Numbered from the stretch's first letter, positions 8,645 through 20,635 are shown. The stretch is DNA of 27,796 nucleotides from Methanobacterium sp. (GCA_003162115.1 PMMV01000055.1:1-27796), one strand, 5' to 3'. The notes: generated by a model from the sequence alone, not told the origin. Numbers and translations are program-made.

Positions 8645-11566
8645 CTACTTATTTTTAGAAGATGTTTTAACTGCTTCATCTTCCTTAATCATCTCTCCAG
8701 TTAATTGTGGTTTAACATCTTCTAAAACACCTTTTAAATAGTTTCCTGTGTAGCTGGTGCCTTCAGCTATTTCTTCAGGAGTTCCTTCAGCAACAACATA
8801 ACCTCCCTCATCTCCACCTTCAGGTCCAAGGTCTATAATATGATCCGCAGTTTTTATAACATCCAAATTGTGTTCAATTACAAGAACCGTGTTCCCTGAG
8901 TCTCTGAGCCTTCCAAGCACATCTAAAAGTTTTTTAATATCTGCGAAGTGAAGTCCTGTTGTTGGTTCGTCTAATATGTACAATGTTTTTCCAGTGCTTT
9001 GACGGCTCAATTCCTTAGCCAATTTCACTCGCTGAGCTTCACCACCAGAAAGTGTTGTTGCCGGTTGTCCGAGTTTTATGTAACCTAAACCCACATCGTC
9101 AAGTGTTTTGAGCTTTTTATGAATCTTGGGAATGTTTTTGAAGAACTCAAGTGATTCTTCAACTGTCATGTCAAGAACTTCTGCTATGTTTTTACCCTTG
9201 TAGCGAACGTCGAGGGTTTCTCTGTTATAACGTTTACCCTGACAAACTTCACACGGTACATAAACATCGGCTAGAAAATGCATTTCGATTTTAATAATCC
9301 CATCACCACTACAAGCCTCACAACGACCCCCTTTAACATTGAAACTGAACCTACCCGGTTTGTAACCCCTGTTTTTTGCAGCTAATGTTTGAGCGAATAT
9401 TTCTCTAATATAAGTGAATACTCCAGTATAAGTGGCTGAATTTGAGCGTGGAGTACGCCCTATTGGTGATTGGTCAATAATTATTACTTTATCTAAATTG
9501 TCAATCCCGGTGATGTCGTCGTGTTTACCTGCTAGCATGTTCTTTCGGCTTAACTTTCCATTAACACCCTTGTATAGAACATCATTAATTAGAGTACTTT
9601 TACCGGATCCTGATACTCCTGTTATACAAGTGAAGACACCTAGTGGGAATTTCACATCAATTCCCTTAAGGTTATTTTGTCTTGCACCTTTCACTGTTAC
9701 ATAGTTTCCATTGGGTGTATGTCTTCTTTCCGGTACGTGTATGGTCTCAACACGTGATAAATATCTGCCTGTAATTGATTCCGGGTTTTCCATTATTTCC
9801 ATCGGTGTACCTTCGGCAATTACCCTTCCCCCATGTTCACCTGCACCTGGTCCTATATCAACAACATGATCAGCAGACATTATGGTTTCTTCATCATGTT
9901 CAACTACTATAAGGGTGTTTCCAATGTCTCTGAGTCTTTTTAATGTTTCAATAAGTCTTGCATTGTCTCTTTGATGCAGACCTATACTGGGTTCATCTAG
10001 TATGTAAAGAACTCCAACCAGACCCGAACCTATCTGTGTTGCAAGGCGTATACGCTGTGCTTCTCCTCCTGACAAGGTACCAGAAGACCTATTAAGTGTG
10101 ATGTAATCAAGACCAACGTCTGCAAGGAATTTCAGACGTTCTTTTATTTCCTTTAATATTTCTTTGGCTATGTAAAGTTCCATCTCGTTCAATTCCACTT
10201 CGTCAAAAAACTTTTTAGATGCCTTAATGGGCATTTCAACTACTTCTGAAATGGTTTTACCACTCACTGTAACAGATCTGCTCTCAGGGCGCAGACGAGT
10301 ACCTTTACAAACAGGACATTTACGATCGCTCATGAATTTGCCAACATAGTTTCTCATGTAGTTTGATTGGGTTTCCATGAAGAGACGTTCCATCCTTTTC
10401 ACAACACCTTCAAAACGTCTATTAACTTTGTACTGCCTATTCCTTCGTCTAAAATTGAATTGTACCTTATCTGGGGTTCCGTAAAGTATATATTTCTGGT
10501 ATATATCTGGAAGTTCTTCAAATGGGGTGTCCATACTGAAACCATAGTGATGAGCAACAGCACGGAGCATATGATTGTAATAATTGTCCTTGTTACCGGA
10601 TTTGCTCCAAGGTAAAATTGCACCTTCATTAAGTGAAAGGTATTTATCTGGTACAACAAAGTCAGTGTCTATTTCAAGTTTACTTCCAAGTCCGTTACAC
10701 TCTGGACATGCTCCATGGGGACTGTTAAATGAAAACATCCTGGGACTTATCTCTTCAAAGTTTATTCCACATTCTGTGCATGCGAAGTGTTCGCTGAATA
10801 TCTTATCCATGGAGCTGCCATCATCTTCCATGTAGGAAACTATTACCAAACCTTCTCCAAGTTCTAAAGCTGTTTCAACAGAATCTGCTAGCCTTTTTTT
10901 GAAATCCTCGTCGGATCTTATTATGAGTCTATCAACAACCACTTCAACAGAATGTTTACGGTTTTTATCCAACTCAAAATCGTTTTCAAGATTTGATATT
11001 TCACCGTCAACCCTCACCCTAACAAAACCCTTCTTTTTCAGGTCTTCAAACACCTTGTGATGTTCTCCCTTCCTGTCCTTAACAACAGGTGCTAAAATTT
11101 GTATTTTGGTATCTTCCTCTTCAGTTAGGATGGAATCAACGATCTGTCCTGCTGTTTGCTGTGATATTTCTTTTCCACATTTATAACAGTGAGGTGTACC
11201 AACCCGGGCAAACAATAGACGGAAATAATCATATATTTCTGTAACTGTACCCACAGTAGATCTTGGGTTCATTCGGGTTGTTTTCTGGTCTATGGATATT
11301 GCAGGGGAAAGACCTTCAATATAATCAACCTCCGGTTTTTTCATCTGACCCAGAAATTGTCTTGCATATGCTGATAATGATTCAACATATCTCCGCTGTC
11401 CCTCAGCGTAGATTGTATCAAAGGCAAGGGATGATTTACCTGATCCACTAATACCTGTAATCACTAGAAACTTATCTCGTGGAAGGGTGAGTTCAATATT
11501 TTTTAGGTTGTGCTCACGTGCTCCTTTAATATTTATCATACCCTTTCTGGCTGTTGTGGTGTTCAT
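8645..11566 (-). CDS. uvrA: UvrA, excinuclease ABC subunit A
   Basis: Damage-recognition ATPase of nucleotide excision repair; it loads UvrB onto lesions. Its 973 aa are a little longer than the usual 940 or so, because of a short N-terminal head and a charged C-terminal tail. Two ABC modules are present: Walker [10 protein letters not shown] at residues 38-46 and GVSGSGKST in the second half, each with its signature LSGGEAQR and Walker B ([22 protein letters not shown]). Zinc-binding Cys pairs are CYKC (127/130) with CTEC/CPEC in the first half, CPVCKG, and CEACSGDG...CEVCQGKRY in the second. The start ATG overlaps the uvrB stop (TAATG) and has AAGGAG 10 nt upstream. It is co-transcribed with uvrB and divergent from uvrC. 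This is a bacterial-type repair gene in an archaeon, presumably by old lateral transfer, as is known for several methanogens. Confidence 0.98.
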   Translation of the reverse strand: MNTTTARKGMINIKGAREHNLKNIELTLPRDKFLVITGISGSGKSSLAFDTIYAEGQRRYVESLSAYARQFLGQMKKPEVDYIEGLSPAISIDQKTTRMNPRSTVGTVTEIYDYFRLLFARVGTPHCYKCGKEISQQTAGQIVDSILTEEEDTKIQILAPVVKDRKGEHHKVFEDLKKKGFVRVRVDGEISNLENDFELDKNRKHSVEVVVDRLIIRSDEDFKKRLADSVETALELGEGLVIVSYMEDDGSSMDKIFSEHFACTECGINFEEISPRMFSFNSPHGACPECNGLGSKLEIDTDFVVPDKYLSLNEGAILPWSKSGNKDNYYNHMLRAVAHHYGFSMDTPFEELPDIYQKYILYGTPDKVQFNFRRRNRQYKVNRRFEGVVKRMERLFMETQSNYMRNYVGKFMSDRKCPVCKGTRLRPESRSVTVSGKTISEVVEMPIKASKKFFDEVELNEMELYIAKEILKEIKERLKFLADVGLDYITLNRSSGTLSGGEAQRIRLATQIGSGLVGVLYILDEPSIGLHQRDNARLIETLKRLRDIGNTLIVVEHDEETIMSADHVVDIGPGAGEHGGRVIAEGTPMEIMENPESITGRYLSRVETIHVPERRHTPNGNYVTVKGARQNNLKGIDVKFPLGVFTCITGVSGSGKSTLINDVLYKGVNGKLSRKNMLAGKHDDITGIDNLDKVIIIDQSPIGRTPRSNSATYTGVFTYIREIFAQTLAAKNRGYKPGRFSFNVKGGRCEACSGDGIIKIEMHFLADVYVPCEVCQGKRYNRETLDVRYKGKNIAEVLDMTVEESLEFFKNIPKIHKKLKTLDDVGLGYIKLGQPATTLSGGEAQRVKLAKELSRQSTGKTLYILDEPTTGLHFADIKKLLDVLGRLRDSGNTVLVIEHNLDVIKTADHIIDLGPEGGDEGGYVVAEGTPEEIAEGTSYTGNYLKGVLEDVKPQLTGEMIKEDEAVKTSSKNK

Positions 11567-13518
11567 TACTTTGAAACTCCTTCTAAAAATTGTATCTGAT
11601 CCCTGATCTTGGCAGCTGATTCAAAGTCAAGTTTTAGGGATGCCATTTTCATTTCTTCTTCTAAATCCTGTATTATTAGTACTAATTCATCCTTAGGAAT
11701 ATTTTTAACATTATCTTTAAGTTTTAAATCTTTTTTCCTTTTTTCTTTAACAGTTCTCACAACTGACTTAGGTTTTATCCCATGTTTCTCGTTATATGCG
11801 ATCTGGACTTTTCTTCTGTTGTTAGTTATTTCAACAGCTGATCTTATCGATTCGGTTATTTTATCAGCGTAAATCACTACTTGGCCGTCAATGTTTCTTG
11901 ATGCCCTGCCTATGGTCTGTATAAGTGAAGTTTGCGATCTAAGGAATCCTTCTTTATCAGCATCCAATATACCCACAAGGGACACTTCTGGTAGGTCTAA
12001 TCCTTCTCTTAAAAGGTTAACTCCTATTAAACAGTCAAATGAACCCCTTCGAAGTTCATCTATAATATCTATCCTTTCTAGGGTTGTTATATCAGAGTGA
12101 AGGTACCTCACTTTAATTCCTACCTTAGCGTAGTAATCTGTCAGGTCTTCGGCCATTTTTTTTGTGAGGGTGGTTACAAGGATCCTTTGATTATCCTTAA
12201 CTTTTCGTTTAATCTCTCCCAGAAGATGATCTACCTGTCCAACGACTGGTTTAATTATTATCTCCGGATCAACAAGTCCGGTAGGTCTTATGATCTGTTC
12301 AACAAGGTTCTGGGTCATTCCAAGCTCGTACTTGGATGGTGTTGCAGATACGTAGAGCACTTGATTCTGTAACATTTCAAATTCAGGGAAATTCAGAGGC
12401 CGATTTTCACGTGCTGATGGTAGTCGGAAACCATAATCTACCAGAGAATCTTTACGTGATCTGTCCCCTGCATACATTCCTCCGATCTGGGGTACAGTGA
12501 CATGTGATTCATCAATAATGGTTAAAAAGTCGTCTGGGAAGTATTTAAGTAATGTGTATGGTGTTTCTCCCCATGTTCTTCCTGAAAGGTGCATTGAATA
12601 GTTTTCTATTCCTGTACAGTATCCCATTTCCTGTAGCATTTCTAGATCGAAACGTGTTCTCTGCTCTAATCTTTGGGCTTCTACAAGCTTGTTCTGTGAG
12701 TGCAGCACAACCAATCTCTCTTCAAGTTCTTTTTCAATATCGTTTACAGCTGTTTTGATCTTATTCTTGGATGTCACAAAGTGTTTGGCAGGAAATACTA
12801 CAATTCTGTCCATTTCCCTTTTAACTTTACCCAGAAGTGGATCCATCGTTGATATTGCATCCACTTCATCACCGAACAGCTCAATACGTATTGCTGTATT
12901 TCCATGTGCCGGGTGTATTTCAATTACATCTCCCCGTACCCTGAACTTACCTCTGCTGAAATCTATGTCGTTTCGCTCGTACTGCATCTGTACCAGTGTA
13001 GATATGATCTTCTCTCTTCCAATGGTGTCCCCCACTTGAATTGAAAGCACCAGTCCACCGTAATCTTCAGGGGATCCTATACCATATATGCAGGAAACAC
13101 TGCTGACAACTATCACATCATCTCTAGATAAGAGGGATTGTGTGGTTGAATGCCTCATCATGTCGATCTCATCGTTAATTGAGGCTTCTTTGTCAATGTA
13201 GGTATCAGACTGTGCAATATATGCTTCTGGTTGATAATAATCGTAGTAACTTACGAAGTACTCAACTGCATTATCAGGAAAGAACTCCTTGAACTCCTCA
13301 TAAAGCTGTGCTGCCAATGTTTTGTTATGGGATATTACCAGGGTTGGCTTTTGAACTTCCTGGATTACGTTGGCCATTGTAAAGGTTTTACCCGAACCTG
13401 TTACACCCAGTAGTGTCTGATGTTTAAGACCATTTTTTAACCCATTAGAAAGGGATTGAATTGCCTTTGGTTGGTCTCCTAATGGTTTGTAAGCTGATAT
13501 AAGTTTAAATTCTGACAT
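11566..13518 (-). CDS. uvrB: UvrB, excinuclease ABC subunit B
   Basis: Helicase-like core subunit that verifies damage and recruits UvrC; 650 aa, near the family norm. Helicase motif I is GVTGSGKT (residues 38-45). The tyrosine-rich beta-hairpin [10 protein letters not shown] is at 91-100, followed by the [21 protein letters not shown] region, a motif V/VI part with [17 protein letters not shown] and QTIGRASRN, and a C-terminal UVR motif (about 614-648, [23 protein letters not shown]), which pairs with the UVR motif of UvrC. GAGGA lies 9 nt before the ATG. It is first in the uvrB-uvrA pair. Confidence 0.98.
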   Translation of the reverse strand: MSEFKLISAYKPLGDQPKAIQSLSNGLKNGLKHQTLLGVTGSGKTFTMANVIQEVQKPTLVISHNKTLAAQLYEEFKEFFPDNAVEYFVSYYDYYQPEAYIAQSDTYIDKEASINDEIDMMRHSTTQSLLSRDDVIVVSSVSCIYGIGSPEDYGGLVLSIQVGDTIGREKIISTLVQMQYERNDIDFSRGKFRVRGDVIEIHPAHGNTAIRIELFGDEVDAISTMDPLLGKVKREMDRIVVFPAKHFVTSKNKIKTAVNDIEKELEERLVVLHSQNKLVEAQRLEQRTRFDLEMLQEMGYCTGIENYSMHLSGRTWGETPYTLLKYFPDDFLTIIDESHVTVPQIGGMYAGDRSRKDSLVDYGFRLPSARENRPLNFPEFEMLQNQVLYVSATPSKYELGMTQNLVEQIIRPTGLVDPEIIIKPVVGQVDHLLGEIKRKVKDNQRILVTTLTKKMAEDLTDYYAKVGIKVRYLHSDITTLERIDIIDELRRGSFDCLIGVNLLREGLDLPEVSLVGILDADKEGFLRSQTSLIQTIGRASRNIDGQVVIYADKITESIRSAVEITNNRRKVQIAYNEKHGIKPKSVVRTVKEKRKKDLKLKDNVKNIPKDELVLIIQDLEEEMKMASLKLDFESAAKIRDQIQFLEGVSK

Positions 13519-13837
13519 TTTTTAATTCCTCTTAAAAAATAAGAAAATACAAATATTGCAGGTGTAATTTAGAAATAGATAATTTAAGCAGGCTTAGCTA
13601 TTAAAATGGGATTTTCACATGTAAGTTTGATATTTAATTATTTCTTTATAAATGATATTTATTATAATCTTTAATAATCACTTTTTAATAATTACTTCTG
13701 ATAATATTATACTATTAATATAACCTTATGTTATATAAATATTTTAGAGATGATATAAAAAAAATTTGGATAATGATTTTTTTTTGATTATACATAATTG
13801 GAAATATTACAAAACTACTCAATGTTAAATTTGCGAG
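13519..13837. promoter_or_regulatory. divergent uvrB / uvrC intergenic region
   Basis: This 319-nt AT-rich region holds no gene I can support and should contain both uvr promoters. On the plus strand there are three TATA-like sites: 13731-13742 (TTATATAAATAT, the strongest), 13753-13760 (ATATAAAA) and 13788-13796 (TTATACATA, best placed for a short uvrC leader). A T-run at 13777-13785 lies between the first two and the third, so a transcript from 13731 could be attenuated. No clear operator, such as an SOS-like box, was recognised. Confidence 0.4.
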
Positions 13838-15622
13838 ATGAATATTTTGGCTATAAAAAGCAATGATCCAGATGATCTTCCACTGGTACCTGGTGTTTAT
13901 ATGATGAAGGATTCTTCTGATCATATTCTGTACGTTGGGAAGGCAAAATCCCTAAAAAAGAGGGTTAAATCCTACTTCAGAAACGATCTTGATCCTAAAA
14001 CTAGGGCGCTTATGAAACAGTTCCATCATTTAGAATACATGGTAACTGACACAGAGAAAGAGGCGTTAATACTAGAATCTAATCTGATTAAAAAGCATAT
14101 GCCCAGGTACAATATAAGATTAAAGGATGATAAGAGATATCCATACATCAAAGTAACCAATGAAACTTTTCCCCGGGTACTCATAACCCGCAGAGTACTA
14201 GATGATGGATCTTATTATTATGGACCATTTCCAGAAGCTACAACACTCCGAAAGTTGGTTAAATTTCTTAAAACCATTTTTAAGGTCAGAGATTGTAAGA
14301 GAATGGACGGTCCATGTCTTAACTATCAGATAGACTTGTGTAACGCACCGTGTGATAATAAGATAACACAGGAAGAATATAAAAAGCTCGTTGATAATGT
14401 TTCATTTTTCTTTGAAGGCAAGTACAGTGAAATTACACGAGCACTTAAGTCGGAGATGATTGAGTCAGCTAACAACCATGAATATGAAAAGGCGGCCATT
14501 TTAAGGGATCAGCTAAACTCTGTTGAAGAAGTACTGGAAAAACAGAAGATGGAATTTACCAGAAGCCTTGATCAGGATGTAGTTGCATCGGCATCTGACA
14601 GTGAACTTGCATGTGTTGTTGCTTTCTCGGTACGTGAGGGTAAGATCATTGGAAAGGATGATTTTTTAATGAGCGGTGCAGAAAATACATCAGAAGAAAA
14701 AATTATCTCAGCATTTCTTAAACAGTACTACACGGGTCCAAGACATGTTCCTTCCAAGATAATAATTCCAAAGGAAGTTGAAGACAAAAAACTCGTTGAA
14801 GAATGGTTAACTGAGAAAAGAGAAGCTCCTGTATCAATTGAAGTACCAACAGAGGGTGTTGAATATCGACTGATCAGAATGGTCTCTAAAAATGCAGAGA
14901 TAATACTCAACCATCAAAAAGAGGTTAAAGGAGCACTTCTAGATCTCAAAAAATATCTAGGAATTCCTAGAATACCTAAAAGGATAGAAGCATTCGATAT
15001 ATCCAATATAAGCGGGCAAATGGCAGTTGGATCCATGGTTGTATTCGAGAACGGAGCACCTAATAAGAAGTACTTTAGAAAATATAAGATTCTAACCGAA
15101 GGGCCAGATGATTATGCAATGATGAGGGAAATGCTTGAAAGACGTTACACAAACTTAATGAATGATAAAGGCCCATCTCCAGATCTTGTTCTGGTGGATG
15201 GTGGTAAAGGCCAGTTAAATGTTGCAACTGATGTATTTAAATCGCTAGGATTAACAAATATTCCAGTAATAGGTCTTTCAAAGGAGTTTGAACATGTATT
15301 TATACCTCAAACACCGAGTCCATTGATATTACCACGTGATTCAGAGGCTTTGCTATTGTTACAGAGGATAAGGGATGAAGCCCACAGATTCGCCGTGAAC
15401 TACCATAAAAAGTTGCGTTCAAAAGAATTAGAAAAATCCGTGCTGGATGGAATACCGGGAGTGGGTAATAAAAGGAAAATTAAACTCTTAAAACACTTTG
15501 GAGATATATCAAATCTTGAAAAGGCAAGTGTTAACGATATTGCAATGGTAGATGGTATAAGTAGGAAACTTGCAATTAAAATACACAAACATCTAGATGA
15601 AATTATATATAAACAAAAATAA
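13838..15622 (+). CDS. uvrC: UvrC, excinuclease ABC subunit C
   Basis: Dual-incision nuclease of nucleotide excision repair, 594 aa. The N-terminal GIY-YIG nuclease is clear (PGVYMMKD...[18 protein letters not shown], about residues 17-47; [16 protein letters not shown] near 125). A Cys-rich [15 protein letters not shown] segment follows near 162, then a UVR motif ([23 protein letters not shown] near 210), the RNase-H-like 5' nuclease domain ([21 protein letters not shown] near 384; [14 protein letters not shown] near 450) and a C-terminal helix-hairpin-helix pair ([19 protein letters not shown]). All expected domains and catalytic aspartates are present. The ribosome-binding site is weak (GCGAG, directly before ATG). 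It is divergent from uvrBA, and the gap after it (166 nt) separates it from the next signalling gene. Confidence 0.97.
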   Translation: MNILAIKSNDPDDLPLVPGVYMMKDSSDHILYVGKAKSLKKRVKSYFRNDLDPKTRALMKQFHHLEYMVTDTEKEALILESNLIKKHMPRYNIRLKDDKRYPYIKVTNETFPRVLITRRVLDDGSYYYGPFPEATTLRKLVKFLKTIFKVRDCKRMDGPCLNYQIDLCNAPCDNKITQEEYKKLVDNVSFFFEGKYSEITRALKSEMIESANNHEYEKAAILRDQLNSVEEVLEKQKMEFTRSLDQDVVASASDSELACVVAFSVREGKIIGKDDFLMSGAENTSEEKIISAFLKQYYTGPRHVPSKIIIPKEVEDKKLVEEWLTEKREAPVSIEVPTEGVEYRLIRMVSKNAEIILNHQKEVKGALLDLKKYLGIPRIPKRIEAFDISNISGQMAVGSMVVFENGAPNKKYFRKYKILTEGPDDYAMMREMLERRYTNLMNDKGPSPDLVLVDGGKGQLNVATDVFKSLGLTNIPVIGLSKEFEHVFIPQTPSPLILPRDSEALLLLQRIRDEAHRFAVNYHKKLRSKELEKSVLDGIPGVGNKRKIKLLKHFGDISNLEKASVNDIAMVDGISRKLAIKIHKHLDEIIYKQK

Positions 15623-15788
15623 ATATTGAGCTGGATAAACTGTAATTCATAAAATTAAAATGTAGATTCATACATTATATGTTAATTTAATTAGAACAAT
15701 TGAAGATTCAAATATTTATTATTTTGACCCTTAAATTGGTAAGATTTAAGAGATACATTGACCAAATACTTCTATAAAGGTACTCATC

Positions 15789-17057
<1,269 letters not shown>

Positions 17058-17106
17058 ACTTAGATTAAATTAAATAATATCTGGAAGTTTAATGGGGGTT
17101 TCTGTC

Positions 17107-17796
17107 ATGAAAAGGATTAAATGTGGAATAGAAGGAATTGATGGTATAACCAATGGATTTCCAATGGGAAGATCTATGCTTGTAACAGGTGATGCAGGTT
17201 CGGGTAAAACGATTTTTGGACTTCAGTTTGCAAGAAGTAGTTGTATTCAAGGATATAAAACGGTTTATATAACAACTGAGGAAGATGCTTCGGATCTTTA
17301 CACTCAGGGTGATACCTTCAACTGGGATCTAAAGTCTTACACAGAGAATGGACTTTTAAGTTTCAATGAACTTGCAGGAGTAAGGGCACGTGTTACTGAG
17401 GCCGAAATGAGTATTGATATTGGATCTATGAAGGGTAGCTTCTCGAAATTTGTTAATGAACTACCAGAGGATACTCAAACAGTGATCATAGATAATATAG
17501 GTAGTTACACGGCTAAACTTACCCCATACGAGTTCAGAGATCGTTTTGATCTTTTGATATATGATCTTAAAATGCGTGACATAACAGCCCTTGTCATACT
17601 AGACAGCGCTACTTCCAATGAATTCAATGAAATAGCATTATTCTCTGTTTACGGTGCTTTAAGACTCATGAAACGTGAAAATCCTTACACAGGTCGTCGT
17701 GAACGTGTTATGGATATCATGAAAATGAGAAGCACAAAAACACCTACACAATTCATAAGCTACGAAATAAATTCTAATGGTATTACAGTGATCTAA
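17107..17796 (+). CDS. single-domain KaiC/RecA-like ATPase
   Basis: A RecA-superfamily ATPase of about 229 aa of the archaeal KaiC-like/RAD55 type. Walker A GDAGSGKT sits about residues 28-35, the YITTEEDA glutamate pair (catalytic Glu in KaiC) near 56, and Walker B TVIIDNIG near 124; the C-terminal [20 protein letters not shown] matches the arginine-rich end of KaiC domains. Only one RecA domain is present, unlike the double-domain cyanobacterial KaiC. An upstream ATG at 17092 is in frame, but the start at 17107 gives the family-typical [12 protein letters not shown] and has GGGGG 8 nt before it. Placed directly behind a REC-PAS-MetOD1 gene, it is probably the ATP-driven partner of that pathway; the target is unknown. 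Confidence 0.85.
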   Translation: MKRIKCGIEGIDGITNGFPMGRSMLVTGDAGSGKTIFGLQFARSSCIQGYKTVYITTEEDASDLYTQGDTFNWDLKSYTENGLLSFNELAGVRARVTEAEMSIDIGSMKGSFSKFVNELPEDTQTVIIDNIGSYTAKLTPYEFRDRFDLLIYDLKMRDITALVILDSATSNEFNEIALFSVYGALRLMKRENPYTGRRERVMDIMKMRSTKTPTQFISYEINSNGITVI

Positions 17797-17829
17797 ATAT
17801 TCTTAAATCTTTTTAATTAAAATATTAAA

Positions 17830-17838
17830 TTTTTTTTT
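17830..17838 (+). terminator. oligo-T terminator after the KaiC-like gene
   Basis: A run of nine T on the plus strand, 34 nt after the stop, in the short gap between convergent genes. Confidence 0.5.
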
Positions 17839-17870
17839 AGCTTATTTATTTTTAATTTTATTTTTCAATT

Positions 17871-18371
17871 TTAGATATTTAGGAAACTTTTGGCTGTGTA
17901 ATTTGTAATTTCATTTAAAAGTACTTGATCAGTTCCAGTTGTTACATCCTGTGCATGTACTCGAGGTGTGGTTGCTGAATATGTTGCATTTGTGGCGTTG
18001 TAAGGTATCAGGAATACATTGCTACTAGGCATTTTTTCTTTTCCATCGGCAGCACAGTAATCTGAACCACATTTGGTGCATGTCCATTCACCTTCGGGTG
18101 TGTCCTTTGGATTGAATGAAAGGGGTCCATAGCTATGACATTTAGGGCAGTAATTTTCAAAGCATCCTGTAATAAAATGGTAGCCGATAAGTCTGCAAGA
18201 ACATAATGCTGTGGCTTTAACATATTCTTGAGTTACCTGTACGTTTTTAGCACTGATTGATGATGCGGATGCTGCAGGTAGTAGCAGGAATAAAGTAGCG
18301 GTGAATATAACTATAAATTTAATTTTTAAGTGGGGTTCACTATCCTCTGAAATAATTTCATCTCCTATTAT
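17871..18371 (-). CDS. secreted cysteine-rich zinc-ribbon-like protein, copy 1 (start unresolved)
   Basis: Open frame of up to 166 aa, paralogous over its length to the next gene (18658-19146). It has a signal-peptide-like segment (KIKFIVIFTATLFLLLPAA, then ASASS), then a cysteine module ALCSC...CFENYCPKC...EGEWTCTKCGSDYCAADGKEKMP, expected to hold zinc in two ribbon-like knuckles, and a Thr/Asn-rich tail. Function is not recognised. No ATG, GTG or TTG exists in this frame: after the upstream stop it begins ATAATAGGAGAT. An ATG at 18361 directly after GGAG is in the neighbouring frame and would stop after 11 codons (MKLFQRIVNPT). Either a rare start codon is used, the gene is frameshifted, or decoding slips by -1 near the CCCC run. 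The conserved homology to copy 2 across the whole frame argues that the frame is real. Confidence 0.65.
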   Translation of the reverse strand: MIGDEIISEDSEPHLKIKFIVIFTATLFLLLPAASASSISAKNVQVTQEYVKATALCSCRLIGYHFITGCFENYCPKCHSYGPLSFNPKDTPEGEWTCTKCGSDYCAADGKEKMPSSNVFLIPYNATNATYSATTPRVHAQDVTTGTDQVLLNEITNYTAKSFLNI

Positions 18372-18657
18372 TTAGCAAATTGTCTAAAATTCTATTCTAT
18401 AAAATTTTATTAAATATCAATCAAATAAGTTAGAAAAAACAAGAAAACCTAAATTAAGATTGTATTATCCTACAAAAAATTCAATTTTATTTTTCATTTT
18501 TTTTTTTATGTTTATGGAAACAGTAATATATGACAGTACTATTTAAAGTTAACTTAAAAAAATTAAATTGTGTTGATACAAAGTATGGTTGTTCAATTTT
18601 TTTCATTGATATATGGTTTTAAAAACTATACTATGTGTATAAACCATTATATTTTAA
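18372..18657 (-). other. spacer between the two secreted-protein paralogues
   Basis: 286 nt, very AT-rich, with no gene I can support. It holds the copy-2 terminator candidate at its right end (18613-18647) and, on the minus strand, poly-T runs near 18490-18510. A TATA-like TTTATAGAA near 18388-18396 could drive copy 1, with transcription starting almost at its first codons. Confidence 0.4.
18613..18647 (-). terminator. hairpin candidate downstream of copy 2
   Basis: An inverted repeat with outer arms ATGGTTT/AAACCAT and inner arms TATAC/GTATA begins 11 nt past the copy-2 stop codon. Stem-loop formation is plausible, but part of the outer arm is bulged and no long T-run follows immediately. 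Confidence 0.3.
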
Positions 18658-19146
18658 CTATTCAAAACCTAAGAAGCTTTTATCCTTATATTTGTCTAGA
18701 TAGTTTATATAGGAGTTAACGCTTGTGGTTGCCACCTTCTGAGTCTGAACATTTGGAGCAGTGTATGGAATCAAGTAGTAATGGGTATTAGGCATTTTTT
18801 CCTTTCCATCAGCAGCACAATAATCGGATCTGCATTGGGTACACGTCCATTCTCCCTCAGGAACGCCTTTTGGATTAAATATTAGGGTCCCATAACTGCC
18901 ACAATGTGGACAATAATTCTTAAATGCTTTGGTATGATACGTGTAATCGTTAAGTCCACAAGAACATAATGCTGTGGCTTTAACAAAATCGGGTGTTACT
19001 TCTACGTTATAAGCCCCTACAGATGATGCTGTAGCAACAGGTACAGATATGATTAAACCTGTTAAAAATAACATTAAATATTTATATTTCGGTTGTGGTT
19101 TAAGCCCCCTTGAAATATTATCAACTCCATAGAAATTTGGAAACAA
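18658..19146 (-). CDS. secreted cysteine-rich zinc-ribbon-like protein, copy 2
   Basis: 162 aa if translated from the TTG at 19146. A basic head (KPQPKYKY) is followed by a hydrophobic segment (about 24-40, LMLFLTGLIISVPVA) that looks like a signal peptide with cleavage near ASS. The cysteine module has Cys 61, 63, 79, 82, 102, 105 and 110 (LCSCG, YCPHCG, WTCTQCRSDYC), suggesting two zinc ribbons or redox centres. The tail is Thr/Ser/Tyr-rich. It matches copy 1 in the hydrophobic segment, every cysteine and the DYCAADGKEKMP block. The TTG start lacks a good ribosome-binding site; ATG at the LMLFL methionine (19074) would remove the basic head, and another TTG lies out of frame behind GGAG. 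I do not recognise the family; export and metal binding are inferences. Confidence 0.75.
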   Translation of the reverse strand: MFPNFYGVDNISRGLKPQPKYKYLMLFLTGLIISVPVATASSVGAYNVEVTPDFVKATALCSCGLNDYTYHTKAFKNYCPHCGSYGTLIFNPKGVPEGEWTCTQCRSDYCAADGKEKMPNTHYYLIPYTAPNVQTQKVATTSVNSYINYLDKYKDKSFLGFE

Positions 19147-19527
19147 CTCTCAATATATGTATTGAGATGATTTTTAAACAGAATAAGTTAAAAAAAAGGA
19201 TAATAAAATTGTTTCATCATCGGATGATATTGTCAAAGTTATTGTTTGTGATATTGATTAATCCTCGAACCTTTAGTATTAACTGATAATGTTTATTAGA
19301 ATTTCAGATTTAGCATTTGGTACATTATTATTTAAAATTTTCCCTTCCTCTAAATACGAATTACATGTTAAATAACCCATAATATCTTTAAATATGAGCT
19401 GATGAGCTTTGAATAATAAAAAATAATTTATAATCTTTAAAACATTAAATGGGAGATCTTCAGCCCATTTTTAGAAACATTTTTTTTAAACAAAAAAAGA
19501 AATTTAAAAAAAATAATAAGCAATTGA
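19147..19527. other. intergenic region between copy 2 and the M42 peptidase gene
   Basis: 381 nt without a supportable gene. It contains a perfect 7-bp inverted repeat around a TATG centre at 19149-19166 right at the copy-2 start, a short palindrome ATCATC/GATGAT at 19218-19230, a hairpin-forming repeat at 19447-19470 and oligo-T/oligo-A tracts at 19479-19513. The part 19230-19440 shows nothing I could interpret. Confidence 0.5.
19447..19513 (-). terminator. M42 peptidase terminator region (oligo-T plus hairpin)
   Basis: On the minus strand the peptidase stop at 19528 is followed by eight T (19506-19513) and seven T (19492-19498). Beyond them is an inverted repeat with 7-bp arms AAATGGG/CCCATTT (19447-19453 and 19464-19470). 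On the opposite strand the same hairpin is followed by T-tracts, so the element could terminate transcripts from both sides. Confidence 0.5.
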
Positions 19528-20553
19528 TTAAAATCTTTCTAAAATCGCTAAAATAAGTTTTATAGTTGTTTCAACGTCTTCAATTGCTATTACACTTACG
19601 GGTGTGTGTATATATCGTGAAGGAGGGGATATTACTCCTGTTGGTATTCCTTCCCTAGTGAGGTGGATGGAAGTTGCATCTGTTGTTCCACCTTCGCTTA
19701 CTTCCAGCTGAATTGGTATTCCCTCTTCATCTGCAACACTGATAATGAGTTCTTTAATTTTTGGATGGGTTATGAGTCCTCTTCCACTTGCATCTGCGAG
19801 TATAACTCCGGGACCTTTACCGGTCTTTGAGGGGGCATCTTCTTCCTTTATTCCAGGATGGTCTCCTGCTATAGTCACATCAAGTGCAAATGCCATGTCC
19901 GGGTTTAATCTGAAAGCAGCTGTTCTTGCACCTTTAAGACCAACTTCTTCTTGTACCGTCCCTACACCATAAATGGTTGCATTTGTTTTAGTTTTTTTCA
20001 TGACCTCTATTAATACTGCACATCCTATCCTATTATCCAGTGCTTTGCCTTTGTAAAGTTTTCCCAGTGGGGTGAATTCTTGTTTTATTGTTACAGGATC
20101 ACCAAGTTTAACCTTTTGTTCAGCATTTTCCTTGTCTGAAGCCCCTATATCTATGAACATTTTATCATATTCAGTTATTTTTTTTCTTTCAGATTCTTTC
20201 ATTTTATGAGGAGGTTTTGAACCAATTACTCCAGTTATATTACCATTGGAAGTGTGTATGGTTACTTCCTGGTTTAAAAGCATCTGATCGTTTATTCCAC
20301 CGATCTTGGAAAACTTAATGAATCCATTTTTATCTATATATCTTACCATAAGTCCAATTTCATCCATATGGGCAGCAAGCATTATTTTTTTCCCATCAGG
20401 TTTACCATTACGGGTTGCGATCATGTTTCCAAGTTCATCGACTTCTAATTCATCTACATGATCCTTTAATTCTTCTATCATAATATTTCGCACTTCATCT
20501 TCAAATCCAGAGACTCCTGGTGCATCTGCAAGTTTTTTTAGTAGATCTTTCAT
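19528..20553 (-). CDS. M42 family metallo-aminopeptidase
   Basis: Cytosolic dinuclear-metal aminopeptidase (341 aa) of the glutamyl-aminopeptidase/TET family, which trims peptides as large tetrahedral complexes in archaea. Metal and catalytic residues are all visible: H62 (LAAHMDEIG), D173 (KALDNRIGC), catalytic E202 with E203 ([11 protein letters not shown]), D225 ([12 protein letters not shown]) and H316 ([11 protein letters not shown]). The N-terminus [21 protein letters not shown] is family-typical, and GGATG lies 8 nt before the ATG. It is often labelled endoglucanase in databases, which would be misleading. It lies 82 nt downstream of a small membrane-protein gene on the same strand. 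Confidence 0.92.
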   Translation of the reverse strand: MKDLLKKLADAPGVSGFEDEVRNIMIEELKDHVDELEVDELGNMIATRNGKPDGKKIMLAAHMDEIGLMVRYIDKNGFIKFSKIGGINDQMLLNQEVTIHTSNGNITGVIGSKPPHKMKESERKKITEYDKMFIDIGASDKENAEQKVKLGDPVTIKQEFTPLGKLYKGKALDNRIGCAVLIEVMKKTKTNATIYGVGTVQEEVGLKGARTAAFRLNPDMAFALDVTIAGDHPGIKEEDAPSKTGKGPGVILADASGRGLITHPKIKELIISVADEEGIPIQLEVSEGGTTDATSIHLTREGIPTGVISPPSRYIHTPVSVIAIEDVETTIKLILAILERF

Positions 20554-20635
20554 TTTTTTTACATCCTATTTTTTTTGAATATTTTATTTTTATAATTATC
20601 TTCAACATATAATTGAAACAAAATAATGGTCAATT

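Noticed and set aside
13715..13924. Short minus-strand open frame across the uvrC start
   Set aside because: It overlaps uvrC, is highly AT-biased in codons and has no ribosome-binding site or recognisable features.
18008..18223. 71-residue open frame on the minus strand inside copy 1
   Set aside because: It is an off-frame shadow; the frame one base away carries the conserved cysteine module shared with copy 2.
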